64,000 bases of DNA from Apricaphanius iberus (lineage: Eukaryota; Chordata; Actinopteri; Cyprinodontiformes; Aphaniidae), in contig JAPXFQ010002467.1 of the NCBI GenBank assembly GCA_028564705.1, positions 1,635,283 through 1,699,282 on the forward strand, given 5' to 3'. This document shows positions 26,251-39,839 of this stretch, in pieces; the first letter of the stretch is position 1; every line of letters starts with the position of its first letter. The notes under the pieces were generated by a model that saw only the letters and a list, made by a program, of their open reading frames with translations, searched no databases and was not told the origin of the DNA. The position numbers and the translations under genes were made by a program.

Positions 26251-29200
26251 ATAATAATAATAATAATGTTTTAAATAAAAAGTATGTTGGGGCTATTTCC
26301 CGTCCGGCACTATGTGGAAGCTTCAGTGAGAGTGCAGGGCACTGTCGGGCAAATAGGCAGAGGCAGGATAACCCCTCCTCCCCCTTCTCCCTCCCTTCTT
26401 TTCTCACACCCTCTCTCAGTACACTTCATCTACATCTGCCCGTCACTTTCACGTTGTTTGAGAATTTTGCGCACATACAATTTGAAATCAGTTGTGTCTT
26501 CAACTTACACCGATCAATTATTATTAATTCTTTATGTTTCTTGACTGATTTTTAGAACTTCAGCTTGTGACTGCGCTTAAGTATGTCCAGATGTTCAGAT
26601 GGTTCTAGATATAAGGTTTTTAATTTGTCACAAAACAGCCCGAATCAAAAGAAAAAGACGAAATGATGCCATCATATTCCGCTTGTATATCTAATTTATG
26701 GAGTTATTGAAGTCATATATGGTAACTAACACTGAGAAAGGAAGAAAGACCGTTTAAAAGTTAAAAATAAGAATTAATTTGGAATCTATGAAAAACTGCG
26801 TAATTAGGCCTACAAAGAATCTAAAAAATGCCCTCTCGGCATTCCCATTATTAGGTTGATTGATTTTCGATCAATTAGAAAACAAAAACAAGAATGGAAG
26901 ATATGTTTGTTAAATGAAAAGTGGACAAAAATACTTCCGAAGTGCCGAAATAAAAAATCATCAGATTAACTTCGAGCTGGTCAAATGAATTTTGAGCGTC
27001 CTGTCAGCGGGTTGAACGTCAGCTGCTCCTTAGCCATTAGATTTACTTTGGCGCCACCTTTTGGCAGATTTTAAGTTGCCAAACTGAGCCGAAGGACATC
27101 AGTACTAAAATATCATTTAGCATTTTTAAGTGTAAAGGTTTTCTGTGTTTTTTTACAGATGATATCACAGCATACAAATCTCTATCATCAAGGCCTTATT
27201 TAGATCTAATCAGTTTTTCATATATATCACACATATTTTTGGGGTGTTCCCCTAGTGAAAAGCCCTTAAAGATGCATCATATTTTATCAATATATCGAGA
27301 TAGAACGTTTGGTTATTAAATTTAACAGCTAATAAAGTCTTAATAAATTACATCCATTAAAAAATAATCTTAGTAAAGATAATTTGTTAAATTCTAAGTA
27401 CATTGGTCATTTTACTTATAATTTGTCACCTCAGTGTAAAAAGAAACCAGATTTAACTGGTTTGTGATTAAAGCATAAAAATATCTGCTGCAATAATAAT
27501 AAATTTCTTAACTACTCTAACAAGGCGACATGAAAAAAATTACTGGCTTAAGAAGCTAAGCTTGCTAGAAGTAGAACAGCCCGACCTGTCTAGATTTGAT
27601 GGGTAGAAGAGTTTCCTGTGCAGCTAGGAGAAAACGCGTCCTGGAATGTTCTGTATCTAGACTTATCTAGTTCTATTAGGACATAAAAACAGGTTGCGGA
27701 CAACATTAATATATTTATGAAGTAAATATATTTGTCATATTATATAATTTGCATGAAACATAAAGTTGAAAAAAAGATATAGATGCTGTGAGTGGAAAAA
27801 ACTGCAGTTTTACTAACAGGTCTATAAAAATAAATCCAAATCATTCTGTAAAAACAACGGATACACCAATGCTGACACTGGTATCGGGTATCAGTACTGA
27901 TACCGTTCTAATGTACGTACTTGTATCATGAACCGATACCTGAAATCCAGAAACTGCAGTAGCCTAATTTCATAGAAAAATTTAGATTTTTCACTTAAAA
28001 TTTAGTCATGTAAATGCGTATTGACATATTCCCAAAAGTAACATTGATTTGTGTTCTGTGCATGTTATATTCTCTAGGAATCTTGGTCTTTTGAGAAGAG
28101 GAACTTATTTTATGTGCCGTCTGGCATACAAATTTGATGTTTATACAGGAGTAACTCTCTCTGTTCACACATGTAAACGCTTATACCTATTGTTTCAGAA
28201 ATCCCAATAGTGACCTTAATAGTGGGGCATAACCACTAACAGCTTTGATCAGTATCCTTAACATTTCAAGTTTCATACTTCTCAGCCCATCTGACACTCT
28301 TTTCACTTCCAGAACGTCCCTATTTGTACCATTATTCTGGATACTGTTTGAATTTGTTTTATTTTGTATACTTAAAGATACTTGAATATGTTTTATTTTC
28401 TATTGTTCTGAAAACATTTGAGCTGAGGTTACTATTTTGAGTTTGCTTTCCTAATGTGTTATACTTGAAGTTCAATAAATATATAGAGTTTTATTGACTT
28501 CTTAATTTATATTGCACATAGTGAGATTTCAGTTGTCTTTCATAATCAATGCCCTGCCAAAAAGTATATATATCTGTCTTGGATATCGGCCTTAATAATC
28601 GACTTTAGATATTGGCCATTGGCAAACAAATTTTCTTAAAAGAACTCTTCTTCTAAGCTTCTAGCCCTGCTATCGTTCCACCTGTTTTCCTGAACACGGC
28701 ATATCCAGCGTTCTTCCCAGCATCATGTCCACCAGCTCTCTCGCTTTACCATTTATACTCCCAACATTTCAAGTGTATAAATGGGTTTTTACCAATGCAA
28801 TCTTTCAGTTTAAAGGAATATATTTGACATTTTCGAATAAACTTGTTAAATTCCAAATTTTTGGTCTAAAAATGTCTTAGTGCTGCTTTTCATGGTCATT
28901 GTGTGGTACTGCATTTGAATTTTCTGATTGGCTGAGACTGGTACATGAGAGTTCATCACTATGTCACAGGCACAGTCTCACAGAGACGTCCCTCTCTCAG
29001 ACACACTCGCCCCGCCCTATGACAACTTGAAACTGCTTATCTTGTGTGCTACGTGCGCACACAGAAACATACTGAGAGAGAGAGAGGAAGCTGAAATCCG
29101 TATATCGCACTTTGGAGGACCACAACGTCGAAGTGGTTTAAAGCCATAAGTTATAACCTATGTGCTTTAAACACATCGTGAATTAGGAAACAAAAGCTGA

Positions 29201-30746
29201 GGTAGTTCCCTCCAAAGCTACTTAGCATCGACGGTAGTGATAGGCTCTCTGTGCTTGTTTGCTACAATACATGCTGCCGGCTTCAGGCAGTGCTGACAGC
29301 GCCCTGACCCAAAGGCTTGAACTGCTACGTCGTTTGCACGCTGAGCTCCATGAAACCTCCCTTGACCTGTGGTGGATGGCAAAGAAGACACCTAATTTCT
29401 CCCTTTAAATAAAGGCTTCACGGAGCTCGACGGCGGCATGCCATAGTTCAGCCATGACTGTCTTCCAGACCACACCCCCGCATCCCCACCTTTTGCTAAT
29501 CCTCCACAGTTGGCCACACCCCTCCGTGTCTCCTGGTCCTGCCCACTTTGGCAGACTTTTTCAAATGTTGCCTGAGGGCGGGATGATGCTTTTTCATGGC
29601 GTTCAGTTACACTTTAAAGTCCCCACTCTCAATTCCACACTCTTAAAGAGTAACTCACCCTCTTACCAGAGTATAACCCCGCCCACATTTATTTTTGAAA
29701 AACGGCTCAAACGGAGGCGTTGCCTGGTGGACCAGGAAAAACGCGTGGGGATGAAGGGCTGGGTGTGGTCTGGGCTGTGACTGACATGTTGCTGGCAGCA
29801 GCTCAGCGCAGTGTCACAGACGGCCAGAAACATGGAGAGAGCCGTAGTAACGCAAGCTCCTTTGCCTGGAAATAATAATAAGGTTGAGTTTTTTTCCTCA
29901 ACCTCCTTCTCCAAAGGGAACAGAGTACAGGGAGATGGGTTCTTTGGAGGAGGGAACAGGCGCCATATCGTTACGAGCCGTTGTTTAGTTCTCTGCCCGG
30001 GGCAGCAGCAGATACCGAGCCTGTGGCAGCAGCGTGGCATAGAATGATTGGTACATTGTTGTTGGCCAAATCTAATGCTAAATATAGATTAGCTCGAGTA
30101 ATTTCATATGACTCTGCCTCGACAGGTGCACCTGCGGCCACTGTACGTCATTGTCTGCAACAGAAAATGTATGTTGCAGACAGATGTATCCAAGCATGAT
30201 GAAAAACCATTCAAGAATGTGCAAAAAAAACATTTCACACCATAAGTATTCCATTAAAAATGAACCCCTAGCCCAGATTTTGTTTTCCATTCACTGATAT
30301 CAGTTATTCTCTTTGTCATAGGTAATGAGCAAAAGTCTGCAAGTAGGGGTAGCCACCTGCATGAGGAAGCACTGAGGTTTTTGAGCCAATTATGCTGCAG
30401 GAAGTTCATGGCACCCCTCTACGGAGGTTTGGCCCAGACCATTCATGTTATATACCCCACCACGGCCGGTGTGCTGTCGTCACTATTCAAAGCCACGTCA
30501 GTAACCCAATCTGAGCCGTTAGTAAGGCAGGATTTGAATTCCAGTGAATTGCAGTGCATTGTAATTGTTTAACCACTTGGGGCACAATACGGTTTTTAGT
30601 ACAAAATTAATATTTTCACAAAAATGTACTAAAATACCTAAAATAATTACTGAACATGTAGATAGTGCTAATATTGACTCAATTGTACAGTTTATCAACA
30701 AAATAGGTTGATTTTGGGGAGAGTTATTCTTTAAATGTCCTCTTCT
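26251..30746. other. Gene-free DNA with a possible degenerate transposon
   Basis: 27850-27960 and 28570-28620 carry GGTATCGG / GATATCGGC motifs reminiscent of a fish DNA-transposon family, but the ends could not be paired. 29420-30040 is GC-richer without splice-bounded frames. Otherwise AT-rich and unremarkable. Confidence 0.4.
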
Positions 30747-31446
<700 letters not shown>

Positions 31447-32975
31447 CTTTATTCATCTCCAAGAGAAATTCACAGTTCTAGCAGCTTACGGGAACACAGG
31501 GGCATGCAGGGAGAATACAATATAAAAATTTAAAAGAAGAACTAAGGTAAAATATAATGGTATAAAAAAGTATAATGTCTGCCAGTCCAGTTCGAGTGCA
31601 GTTGTGCAGATGTCAGTATGCAAAAACAGTTGTACATACTTAGAGTCCAACTTGTAGATGTGTGTGTATGATAAAGTGCATGTGTGACCGAAGGTGCATG
31701 GTGTGATTAGCATTAAGTCCAGTGTTCTATGGTTGATTTTATGGCCCTCCCCCTAGAGTTGTTGAAGAGCCGCATGGCGTGGGGGAGGAACGATTTCTTC
31801 AGTCTGTCAGTGGAGCAGGACAATGACAGCAGTCTGTCACTGAAGCTGCTCCTCTGCCTGGAGATGGCGTTGTGCAGTGGATGGTGTGGACTGTCTATGA
31901 TGGACAGTAGCCTGTTCAGAGTCCGTTTCTCTGCCATAGATGTAAGGCTGTCCAGCTCTGTGCCAACAACAGTTCCTGCCTTCCTCACCAGTTTGTTCAG
32001 GCGTCCAGCGTCTTTCTTCTTGAGGCTGCCCCCCCAACACACCACTGCGTACATGAGGGCGCTCGCAACTACAGACTGGTAGAAGATCTGTAGCAACTTC
32101 TTGCAGATGTTGAAGGACGCCAGCCTTCTGAGGAAGTACAGACGGCTCTGTCCTTTCCTGTACAGGGCGTCTGTGTTGGCAGTCCAGTCCAGTTTGTCAT
32201 CCAGCTGCACTCCCAGGTATTTGTAGGTGTGAACCACCTCCACACATTCACCTTTGATGTTGACAGGCTCAAGGTGCGGCCTGATTCTCCTAAAGTCCAC
32301 CACCATCTCCTTGGTCTTTGTGGCGTTTAGGAGCAGGTGATTAAAGTCGCACCACGTGACAAAACGTTGGATCAACTCCCTGTATTCCTCCTCCTGTCCA
32401 CTCCTGATACAGCCAACGATAGCTGTGTCGTCCGCGAACTTCTGCACGTGGCAGAGCTCCGAGTTGTACTGGAAGTCGGACGTGTACAGGGTGAACAGGA
32501 CCGGAGAGAGCACAGTTCCCTGCGGTGCTCCAGTGTTGCTGGTAACAGTGTCGGACCTGCAGTCCCCCAGTCGAACGTACTGAGGTCTGCCGGTCAGATA
32601 GTCTGTAATCCATGCCACCAGGTCTGATCCTACTCCCATCTCTGTCAGTTTGTGCCTGAGGAGCAGAGGCTGGATGGTGTTAAAGGCGCTCGAGAAGTCC
32701 AAAAATGTAATCCTCACAGCACCACTGCCTCTGTCCAGGTGAGAGAGAGAGCGGTGAAGCAAGAAGATGATGGCATCCTCCACTCCAACCTTCTCTCTGT
32801 AAGCAAACTGCAGAGGGTCGAGAGCGTGGTGGGTCTGTGGCCTCAGGTGATGGAGCAGCAGCCGTTCCATGGTCTTCATCACATGGGACGTCATGTCATT
32901 ACTCTCCCTACCAACAGTAGTCCAAATTCGACCAGCAGCCTGTGGTTCAACAGCATTGGTGGCGGTCATTGTTAA
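31447..32975 (-). pseudogene. 5'-truncated CR1/L2-group LINE, reverse transcriptase and 3' UTR
   Basis: An open - strand frame, 32969-31713 (418 codons), encodes most of a reverse transcriptase: PLQFAYREKVGVEDAI, FLDFSSAFNTIQP, GAPQGTVLSPVLFTLY, the catalytic FADD at FADDTAIV, and NATKTKEMVVDFRR. The C-terminal end is typical (HPLHNAISRQ, SFLPHAMRLFNNS). No stop interrupts it, so it is fairly young, but the endonuclease half is missing. The 3' end is TCTCTTGGAGATGAATAAAG before the (TCTA)n tail, as in L2/CR1-type elements. Clade within this group not certain. Confidence 0.85.
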
Positions 32976-33767
32976 CCCGGGGCACGATCAATCCGGCATG
33001 GAGTTCATGTTGGTGTTTTGCATATTTGAATTGGCTTAGATTTTACATCGGATGCCCTTCCTGACACAACCTTCTGCATTTTTTCGGACTTGAGACCAGC
33101 ACAAAAAAATTTGTTGCTTGTCCCTTATGGTTGCATTTCTGCACTGTACTGTACATTTTAAAAGAAATAGGGAAGAGCAAAACCAAATGTTAGGGATTTT
33201 TTATTATTTTAAATCACATAAGTTTTTTTCACCTAACAGATCAAATATATACATTTTTCCATGTTAAAACAATAAGCAGGTTAAAAATGACTCCCAGGCT
33301 GAACAGATGAAAATGTTTTACAGATACTCATCATACAAAGATTGTAATGCCAACTGTTGGTGATGGAAGGAGCTCACTTTGGAATCCAAATTATAAAATC
33401 CCTTTTTACTTCCATAATCTTAACAAAAATTGACATTACATGGCTTTGTTAAATGCATTGAACAAAAAAGTGTCAAGTGACATCATGATGAGGATTTTTC
33501 TATTTTAGTTTTATTGCAACTTTGACACTGTCCTTCCCACATTGTTTAAATATTTCATGTTTTGATAGGGATTTCTGAAACTGTTTTAGAGTTGTTCAAA
33601 TTTTACCTTCAACGGTACGGTGTGTAATATTTATACTTGTTTACTTTCAAATTCAGTGTACCCTGTTCACAAACTTGTCTGTTTTTATTAATATTTCTCA
33701 CCAACATATATTCTATGTATTCCTGTTAGCTTGAAACTTTAAATTTTTATTTTAGTATTTATATACT
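32976..33767. other. Spacer with a dispersed-repeat fragment
   Basis: 33045-33110 (CATCGGATGCCCTTCCTGAC, ACAACC) matches a motif common in fish interspersed repeats. The rest, to 33767, is AT-rich with nothing recognised. Confidence 0.4.
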
Positions 33768-36236
33768 TGGGCTGCCACCTTACCGCGGTGGAGGGGTTTG
33801 AGTGTCCCAATGATCCTAGGAGCTATGTTGTCTGGGGCTTTATGCCCCTGGTAGGGTCACCCATCCCTCCCCCTACGGGTGGGGGAACGGGTTCTGACTA
33901 TTGTTTGTGCTTATGCACCAAACAGTAGCTCAGAATACCCACCCTTCTTGGAGTCCTTGGAGGGGGTGCTGGAGAGTGCTCCTTCTGGGGACTCCCTCAT
34001 TCTGCTAGGGGATTTCAACGCTCACGTGGGCAGTGACAGTGAGACCTGGAGAGGCGTGGTTGGGCGGTATGGCCCCCCCGTCTCTGAACCCGAGCGGTGT
34101 TTTGTTGTTGGACTTCTGTGCTCGTCATGGATTGTCCATAACGAACACCATGTTCAAGCGTAAGGGTGTTCATGTGTGCACTTGGCACCAGGACACCCTA
34201 GGCCGCAGCTCGATGATCGACCTGGTTGTCGTTTCATCGGACCTGCGGCCGCATGTTTTGGACACTCGGGTGAAGAGAGGGGCGGAGCTATCCACCGACC
34301 ACTACCTGGTGGTGAGTCGGCTCCGGTGGTGGGGGAGGATGCCGGACAGACCTGGCAGGCCAGAACGTGTTGTGAGGGTCTGCTGGGAACGTCTGGCGGA
34401 GTCTCCTGTCAGAAGGAGTTTCAACTCTCACCTCCGGCAGAACTTCCTTTTTGGCCTGTGGGACTCCGGAAGCAGCTGATAGGTACCGGCTGGCCAAGCG
34501 GAGGGCTCGGATGGTCGCTGAGGCAAAAACTCGGGCGTGGGAGGAGTTTGGAGAGACCATGGAGAACGACTTCCGTATGGCTTCGAAGCGATTCTGGTCC
34601 ACCATCCGGCGTCTCAGGGGGGGGAAGCGGTCTGCCACCAACACTGTTCACAGTGGGGGCGGTGTGCTGCTGACCTCAACGCGGGACGTTTTGGGTCGGT
34701 GGATGGAATATTTCGAAGACCTCCTCAATCCCATCGACACGCCTTCCTGTTTGGAAGCAGAGTCTGGGGACTCTGGGATGGGCTCTCCAATCTCTGGTGC
34801 TGAAGTCACGTGGACATCGGGGGCAGATCCCTTGGATTGGCAGACTGGGGTGGTGGTCCCCCTCTTTAAAAAGGGGGACCACAGAGTGTGTTCCAACTAT
34901 AGGGGGATCACACTTCTAAGCCTCCCTGGTAAGGTCTATTCGGGGGTTCTGGAGAGGAGGGTCCGACGGATAGTCGAACCTTGGATTAAGGAGGAACAAT
35001 GCGGTTTTCGTCCTGACCATGGAACACTGGACCAGCTGTACACCCTCGAGAGGGTCCTGGAGGGTGCGTGGGAGTTCACCCAACCGGTCTACATGTGCTT
35101 TGTGGACTTGGAGAAGGCGTTCGACCGTGTCCCTCGGGGTGTCCTGCCGGGGGTACTCCGGGAGTATGGGGTACCAAGCCCTTTGATACGGGCTGTTAGG
35201 TCCCTATATGAACGGTGTCAGAGTCTGGTTCCATTGCCGGCAGTAAGTCGGACTCGTTTCCAGTGAGAGCTGGACTCCGCCAAGGTTGCCCTTTGTCACC
35301 GGTCCTGTTCTTAACGTTTATGGACAGGATTTCTAGGTGCAGCCAAGGTGTTGAGGCGATCCGTTTTGGTGACCTCAGGATCGGGTCTCTGCTTTTCGCA
35401 GATGATGTGGTCTTGTTGGCTTCATCTGAACGTGATCTACAGCTCTCGTTGGAGCGGTTCGCCGGCGAGTGTGAAGCGGCTGGGATGAGGATCAGCACCT
35501 CCAAATCCGAGACCATGGTCTTGAGCCGGAAAAGGGTAGAGTGCCTTCTCCGGGTCAGGGATGAGGTCCTTCCTCAAGTGGGGGAGTTTAGGTATCTGGG
35601 GGTCTTGTTCACGAATGAGGGAAAAATGGAGCGGGAGATCGATGGACGGATTGGTAAGGCATCTGCAGTTATGCAGGCGCTGTACCGGTCTGTCGTGGTG
35701 AAGAGAGAGCTGAGCCGAAAGGCAAGGCTCTCAATTTACCGGTCGATCTACGTTCCTACCCTCATCTATGGTCACGAACGCTGGGTGGTGACCGAAAGAA
35801 TGAGATCGCGGATACAGGCGGCTGAAATGAGTTTCCTCATTTCCAGGGTGGCTGGGCTCTCCCTTAGAGATAGGGTGAGAAGCGCGCTCATCCGGAGGGG
35901 GCTCAGAGTAGAGCCGCTGCTCCTCCACATCAAGAGGAGCCAGTTGAGGTGGCTCAGGCATCTGGTCAGGATGCCTCCTGGACGCCTCCCTGGTGAGGTG
36001 TTCTGGGCACGTCCCACCGGGAGGAGACCCAGGGGAAGACCCAGGACCCGCTGGAGGAAGTATGTCTCCCAGCTGGCCTGGGAACGCCTCGGGATTCCTC
36101 CCGAGGAGCTGGCCCAAGTAGCCGGGGAGAGGGAAGTCTGGGCCTCTCTGCTTAGGCTACTACCCCCGCGACCCAACCCCAGATAAGCGGAAGATGATGG
36201 ATGGATGGATGGATGGATGGATGGATGGATGGATGG
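33768..36236 (+). pseudogene. Rex3-like (RTE clade) LINE, internally deleted and frameshifted
   Basis: It starts with the Rex3-type 5' leader (CGCGGTGGAGGGGTTTGAGT), then jumps into the middle of the endonuclease ([34 protein letters not shown]). A frame change near 34450 leads into [12 protein letters not shown]...WEEFGETME. The palm contains DWQTGVVVPLFKKGDHRVCS, DLEKAFDRVPRG and, after another frame change near 35265, GLRQGCPLSPVLF and catalytic FADD (LLFADDVVLLA). The end is RPNPR, stop, then a (GATG)n tail. About 40 residues normally found between GAEVT and PLDWQ are deleted. The known GATG tail of Rex3 supports the name. Confidence 0.85.
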
Positions 36237-36238
36237 AT
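36192..36238 (+). repeat. (GATG)n tail of the Rex3-like LINE
   Basis: Perfect ATGG/GATG units follow AGCGGAAGATG at the LINE 3' end. Confidence 0.9.
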
Positions 36239-36984
36239 ATAATGTGTGGTCGGCCCTACATAGTCATGCGCCATCTTGAAATATGGTAGCTGTTGATAGA
36301 CATACAGAATATAATGCTGCACAGTTCAAGCTTGCACTTGAATTCAATTTGAGCATGATAAGAGGAGTGTATTGGATTTCACAGATAATTATAAAGTTGT
36401 TGATATAATTTTTCAAAATATGCAGCAGCTGGGGTTTCATGTTATGTTAAAATTTGCATACCATGCCCAGAGGCCTCAGTCCTTGAAGTGGATGTCCCAT
36501 GCTCAATTCCACTTTGTTGACATTTTCCAAGTGTCTATTTCCCGACCTCTCTTCCCTTTTTGCGCCATTGATAAAGGCTGCTCTGGCTACAGAACCTTAA
36601 AAGAAATCTTGCAGTAGCCTAAGCAGTAGCCTTATTCTCTTCCTTTCCTTTCAAGTTCCTTGACTTTTTCGTTGTCTACTCTTGAAAACACCAATCTTCG
36701 AGAAGTTGTAGCTGTTCTCTTTCTCCCTCTAAAGAGGGAGATGGCACCGGTTCCCTCCATGACAGACATCCTGGTTTGGGGAAATTCTGCTCCTTCCTCT
36801 TGGGTAGCTTGCCATGCTTATACTGCATATGACATGCATCTGCCTCTCCGTACTCCAGCTCTACCTGATTCAACTGAAGCTGAATCCTCAGACATCTGAG
36901 TCCATTTATAGAGGGGGTGGGGGGATACAGAGTCCACTACCTTGTTAAATACCCAAAATGGCAAATACTCAAAAAATAGCCTCA
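36239..36984. other. Gene-free spacer
   Basis: Includes CT-rich stretches at 36640-36740; no gene recognised. Confidence 0.5.
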
Positions 36985-37088
<104 letters not shown>

Positions 37089-37090
37089 AT

Positions 37091-37680
37091 CAGGGGTGTC
37101 CAAAGTATGGCCCAGGGACCATTTATGGTCCTTGGACTGATTTAGTACGGCGGCCCCCGACCACCATTTAAGATTGGTACATTATGCAATTGACACAACA
37201 CAAATGATTCATGCAGATGGAGAGTTTCTTTTACAAAGGCAGATTTCTTGTTGACAAATTAAAAAGATTAGAAAATGTTCCATGGTACAAAAACAAATGA
37301 TTCATCTTTTAACAATCATATTTTTTCTTGCTTTATTTTTAAGTTTTTTAAGCATTGCATAAATAACCAATACAAAAGCAGATGAAGAGACAAACAAAGA
37401 GTGATCCTAGCCATGTTCTTTCTACTAAGAAAAGGAAAAAACTTTGGTTTAAAATTAGCCCCTCTGAAATATTTGAAAATGTGAGGATTTCTTTTAAAAC
37501 AGCAAACATTAAAAGCACCATATTTGAAATATAGTTATTTAAAAAGAAATTTTCTGCAAGAATTCCTACTTTATTTGTAAACTATTATATGTTAAATGTA
37601 TTGTTAAGCAGATAAAAAACACATTTTTTTATGAGAAAAAAACTGTTTGGCCCTTGTAGCAAAACGTTTGGATATCTCTG
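37091..37680. mobile_element. hAT-type nonautonomous element, 590 bp
   Basis: The left end is CAGGGGTGTCCAAAGTATGG and the right end complemented is CAGAGATATCCAAACGTTTT, with CTGGGCC/CAAGGGCC motifs inside. That is the CAGGGGTGTCCAAA hAT signature. The left flank is swallowed by the AT microsatellite, so no 8-bp duplication can be read. Confidence 0.7.
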
Positions 37681-38394
37681 CCTTAAATAAACCTAAAAGG
37701 TAACATGTAGGATCCATTATTGGTATTATTGGAATACCTTGATACACAGACTAAACATGGTGCAAAAACTCAAAGGATTTGAAGTTGCTTTGGTGAAATA
37801 TCCAGAAGAACAAAGGAGCCACCTTGAAGAGCAGGCAGGAACAAACCGGGCCCAGATGCATGTCATGCTACTGGCAGGTTTCAACCTCAAAGACAAAACA
37901 AAAAGGGGTTAGATTAGTAAATGACTTCAATACAGTGTTCATTGGTGGTAAGTGATGACAGCCCTTAAGTATGGTAGACCTGTGACGTTTAATGTGCAAG
38001 ATAATAGAGTTTGTAATTATGTGGCGAAAAGGTATGATTGTGGACAAGGCCACTATGATAGAACCAAATCCTTCCAGGAAAATCTTGTCCCCCAGGCTTG
38101 TGAAGATACTCAGTCATTTGTACGTGTGTAAGTCATGAATTTAAAATGAGTTTTTTTCTTATGTGTCATGTATTTATAGAAGAAAATGGCAGCTTTGATA
38201 CAAAATGGCTGACTGTGATGTTTTGAAGTGGGTTAAAAATAATTTTTGGTCAAGGCAATCACAACCTACATATGCCTGCTGAATTTCAATTTCTCATATA
38301 AAAGCAAAGCTGAATGCTGGTCATTTTGATACTCCTAGGGGGCGCTATGCAGGAATTAGACCCCAACCAGGAAATAAATCATGTATATCCCGAA
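37681..38394. other. Gene-free spacer with GGGGGCGCT repeat motif
   Basis: CCTAGGGGGCGCTATG with GGAATTAGACC at about 38334-38365 is nearly repeated at 39846-39873, on the other side of the LINE insertion. Confidence 0.45.
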
Positions 38395-39830
38395 TGACAG
38401 TGATGGACTTAGAAAATAAAACATCATCAGCAATAGAAAATTTAAACTATTTCATTAATATTTTTATTGACTTAAATAAAGCATTTCATGTCATTGATCC
38501 TTCAAGGTTACTTCATAAATGACATCGCTATGGAATAAGAGGTGTGGCTCATCAATGGCTAAATAGTTATTTAGACAATAGGAAACAGTTTGTTCAAATA
38601 AATGATGCTAGATCTGGAGTCACTGATATAAGGGACAACAGAGGACGTACTTCCTGAGGCAGTTAAAGACGTTTCAGCTTCCACAAACAATGCTGATCCA
38701 CTTCTACACTTCCATCAAGAGTCAATCCTCACCTGGCCAATCACTGTCTGGACAATGCTGCTTCTGCCAGAGACAGGTGCAGACTGCAACGCATCATTCG
38801 CTCTGCAGAGATGGTGATTGGCTGTAACCTTCCTTCTCTTCAAGAACTGTACTCCTCCAGGACCTTGAAGAGAGCTAGTAAAAAGCTGCTGATGCCTGTC
38901 ACCCCAACACAGACTGTTTTAACCCCTCCCCTCTGACCGAAGGCTGCGGTCAATTAGGACCAAAACCTCCTGCCACAAGGACAGTTTTTACCCCTCTGCC
39001 ATCAGGCTTTGGAACTCAGCCAAAAACTCTGACTGACACTTATGGACCATACAACTGTCACATGTGCTGCATCAACGCCGCAACCGTCTTCACCGGACAC
39101 TTTAAGATTAACCGCACACTACCTCCTGCACTACATGTGTAAATAAATAAATATATACATGTATATGTATATATGTACATAACTTCTATTTATGGTTAAA
39201 AGTTTATTTACTTATGTTTTTAATTCTCATGCTTATGTTTGTTTCTTGTTTTGTCAGCACCGTCAAATCACGACCAATTCCTTGTAATGTAAATTACTTG
39301 GCAATAAATCTGATTCTGATTCTGATATTCATTATGGAGTGCCACAAGGGTCGGTCCTCGGACCTAAACTGTTCATATTGTTTATTAATGACCTTATAAA
39401 TGTATCTAATCTACTTGGTACAGTTTTATTTGCAGATGATACCACATTGTTTAATTCCGGATTAAATATGCATGAAGTGTGACAAACAGTGAAATAATTA
39501 AAGTTTAAAAATGGTTTTATATAAACAGACTGTCACTGAACCTGAAAAAAACAAACTTTATACTGTTTAAAAACAAAAATGCTGAGATTTATCTTTAAAA
39601 ATAGATGGAATGGAAATTCAGAGTAAAAGAAACCAAATTTCTAGGAGTCATATTTGATGAGGATCTCACTTGGCAATCACATATAAGTTATATGAAAGGG
39701 AAAGTTGCCAAAGCCATAGCAGTATTATATAAAGTCAAGTTTCAACTAAATTATTCTGGATTATTAACGTTGTATCACTCACTGGTTCGACCATATTTAA
39801 TTTATTTAGAAATTTGAGGAGCCACATGCA
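38395..39830 (+). pseudogene. Degenerate jockey/CR1-group LINE, split by a nested LINE
   Basis: Translated fragments with stops and shifts read FIDLNKAFHVIDPSRLLHKW, YGIRGVAHQWLNSYL, NRKQFVQINDARSGVTD, then after the nested insert [29 protein letters not shown] and KFLGVIFDEDLTW. That is the palm of a non-LTR reverse transcriptase with catalytic FADD. The endonuclease half is absent. The copy is old and dead. Confidence 0.75.
38630..39321 (+). mobile_element. Rex1/CR1-like LINE 3' end nested in an older LINE
   Basis: It begins in the frame RGQQRTYFLRQLKTF.LPQTM (family KGQQRLYFLRRLRSFNV) and ends with the typical tail TGGCAATAAATCTGATTCTG. CTGATAT flanks it at 38623-38629 and 39322-39328. 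Discounting the insert, the outer LINE frame is continuous ([14 protein letters not shown]), which fixes both borders. It contains stops and is not functional. Confidence 0.8.
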
Positions 39831-39839
39831 AAACCTTTA

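Noticed and set aside
31729..32975. + strand frames of 75-117 codons opposite the CR1/L2-like reverse transcriptase
   Set aside because: Antisense shadows of the real - strand coding sequence.
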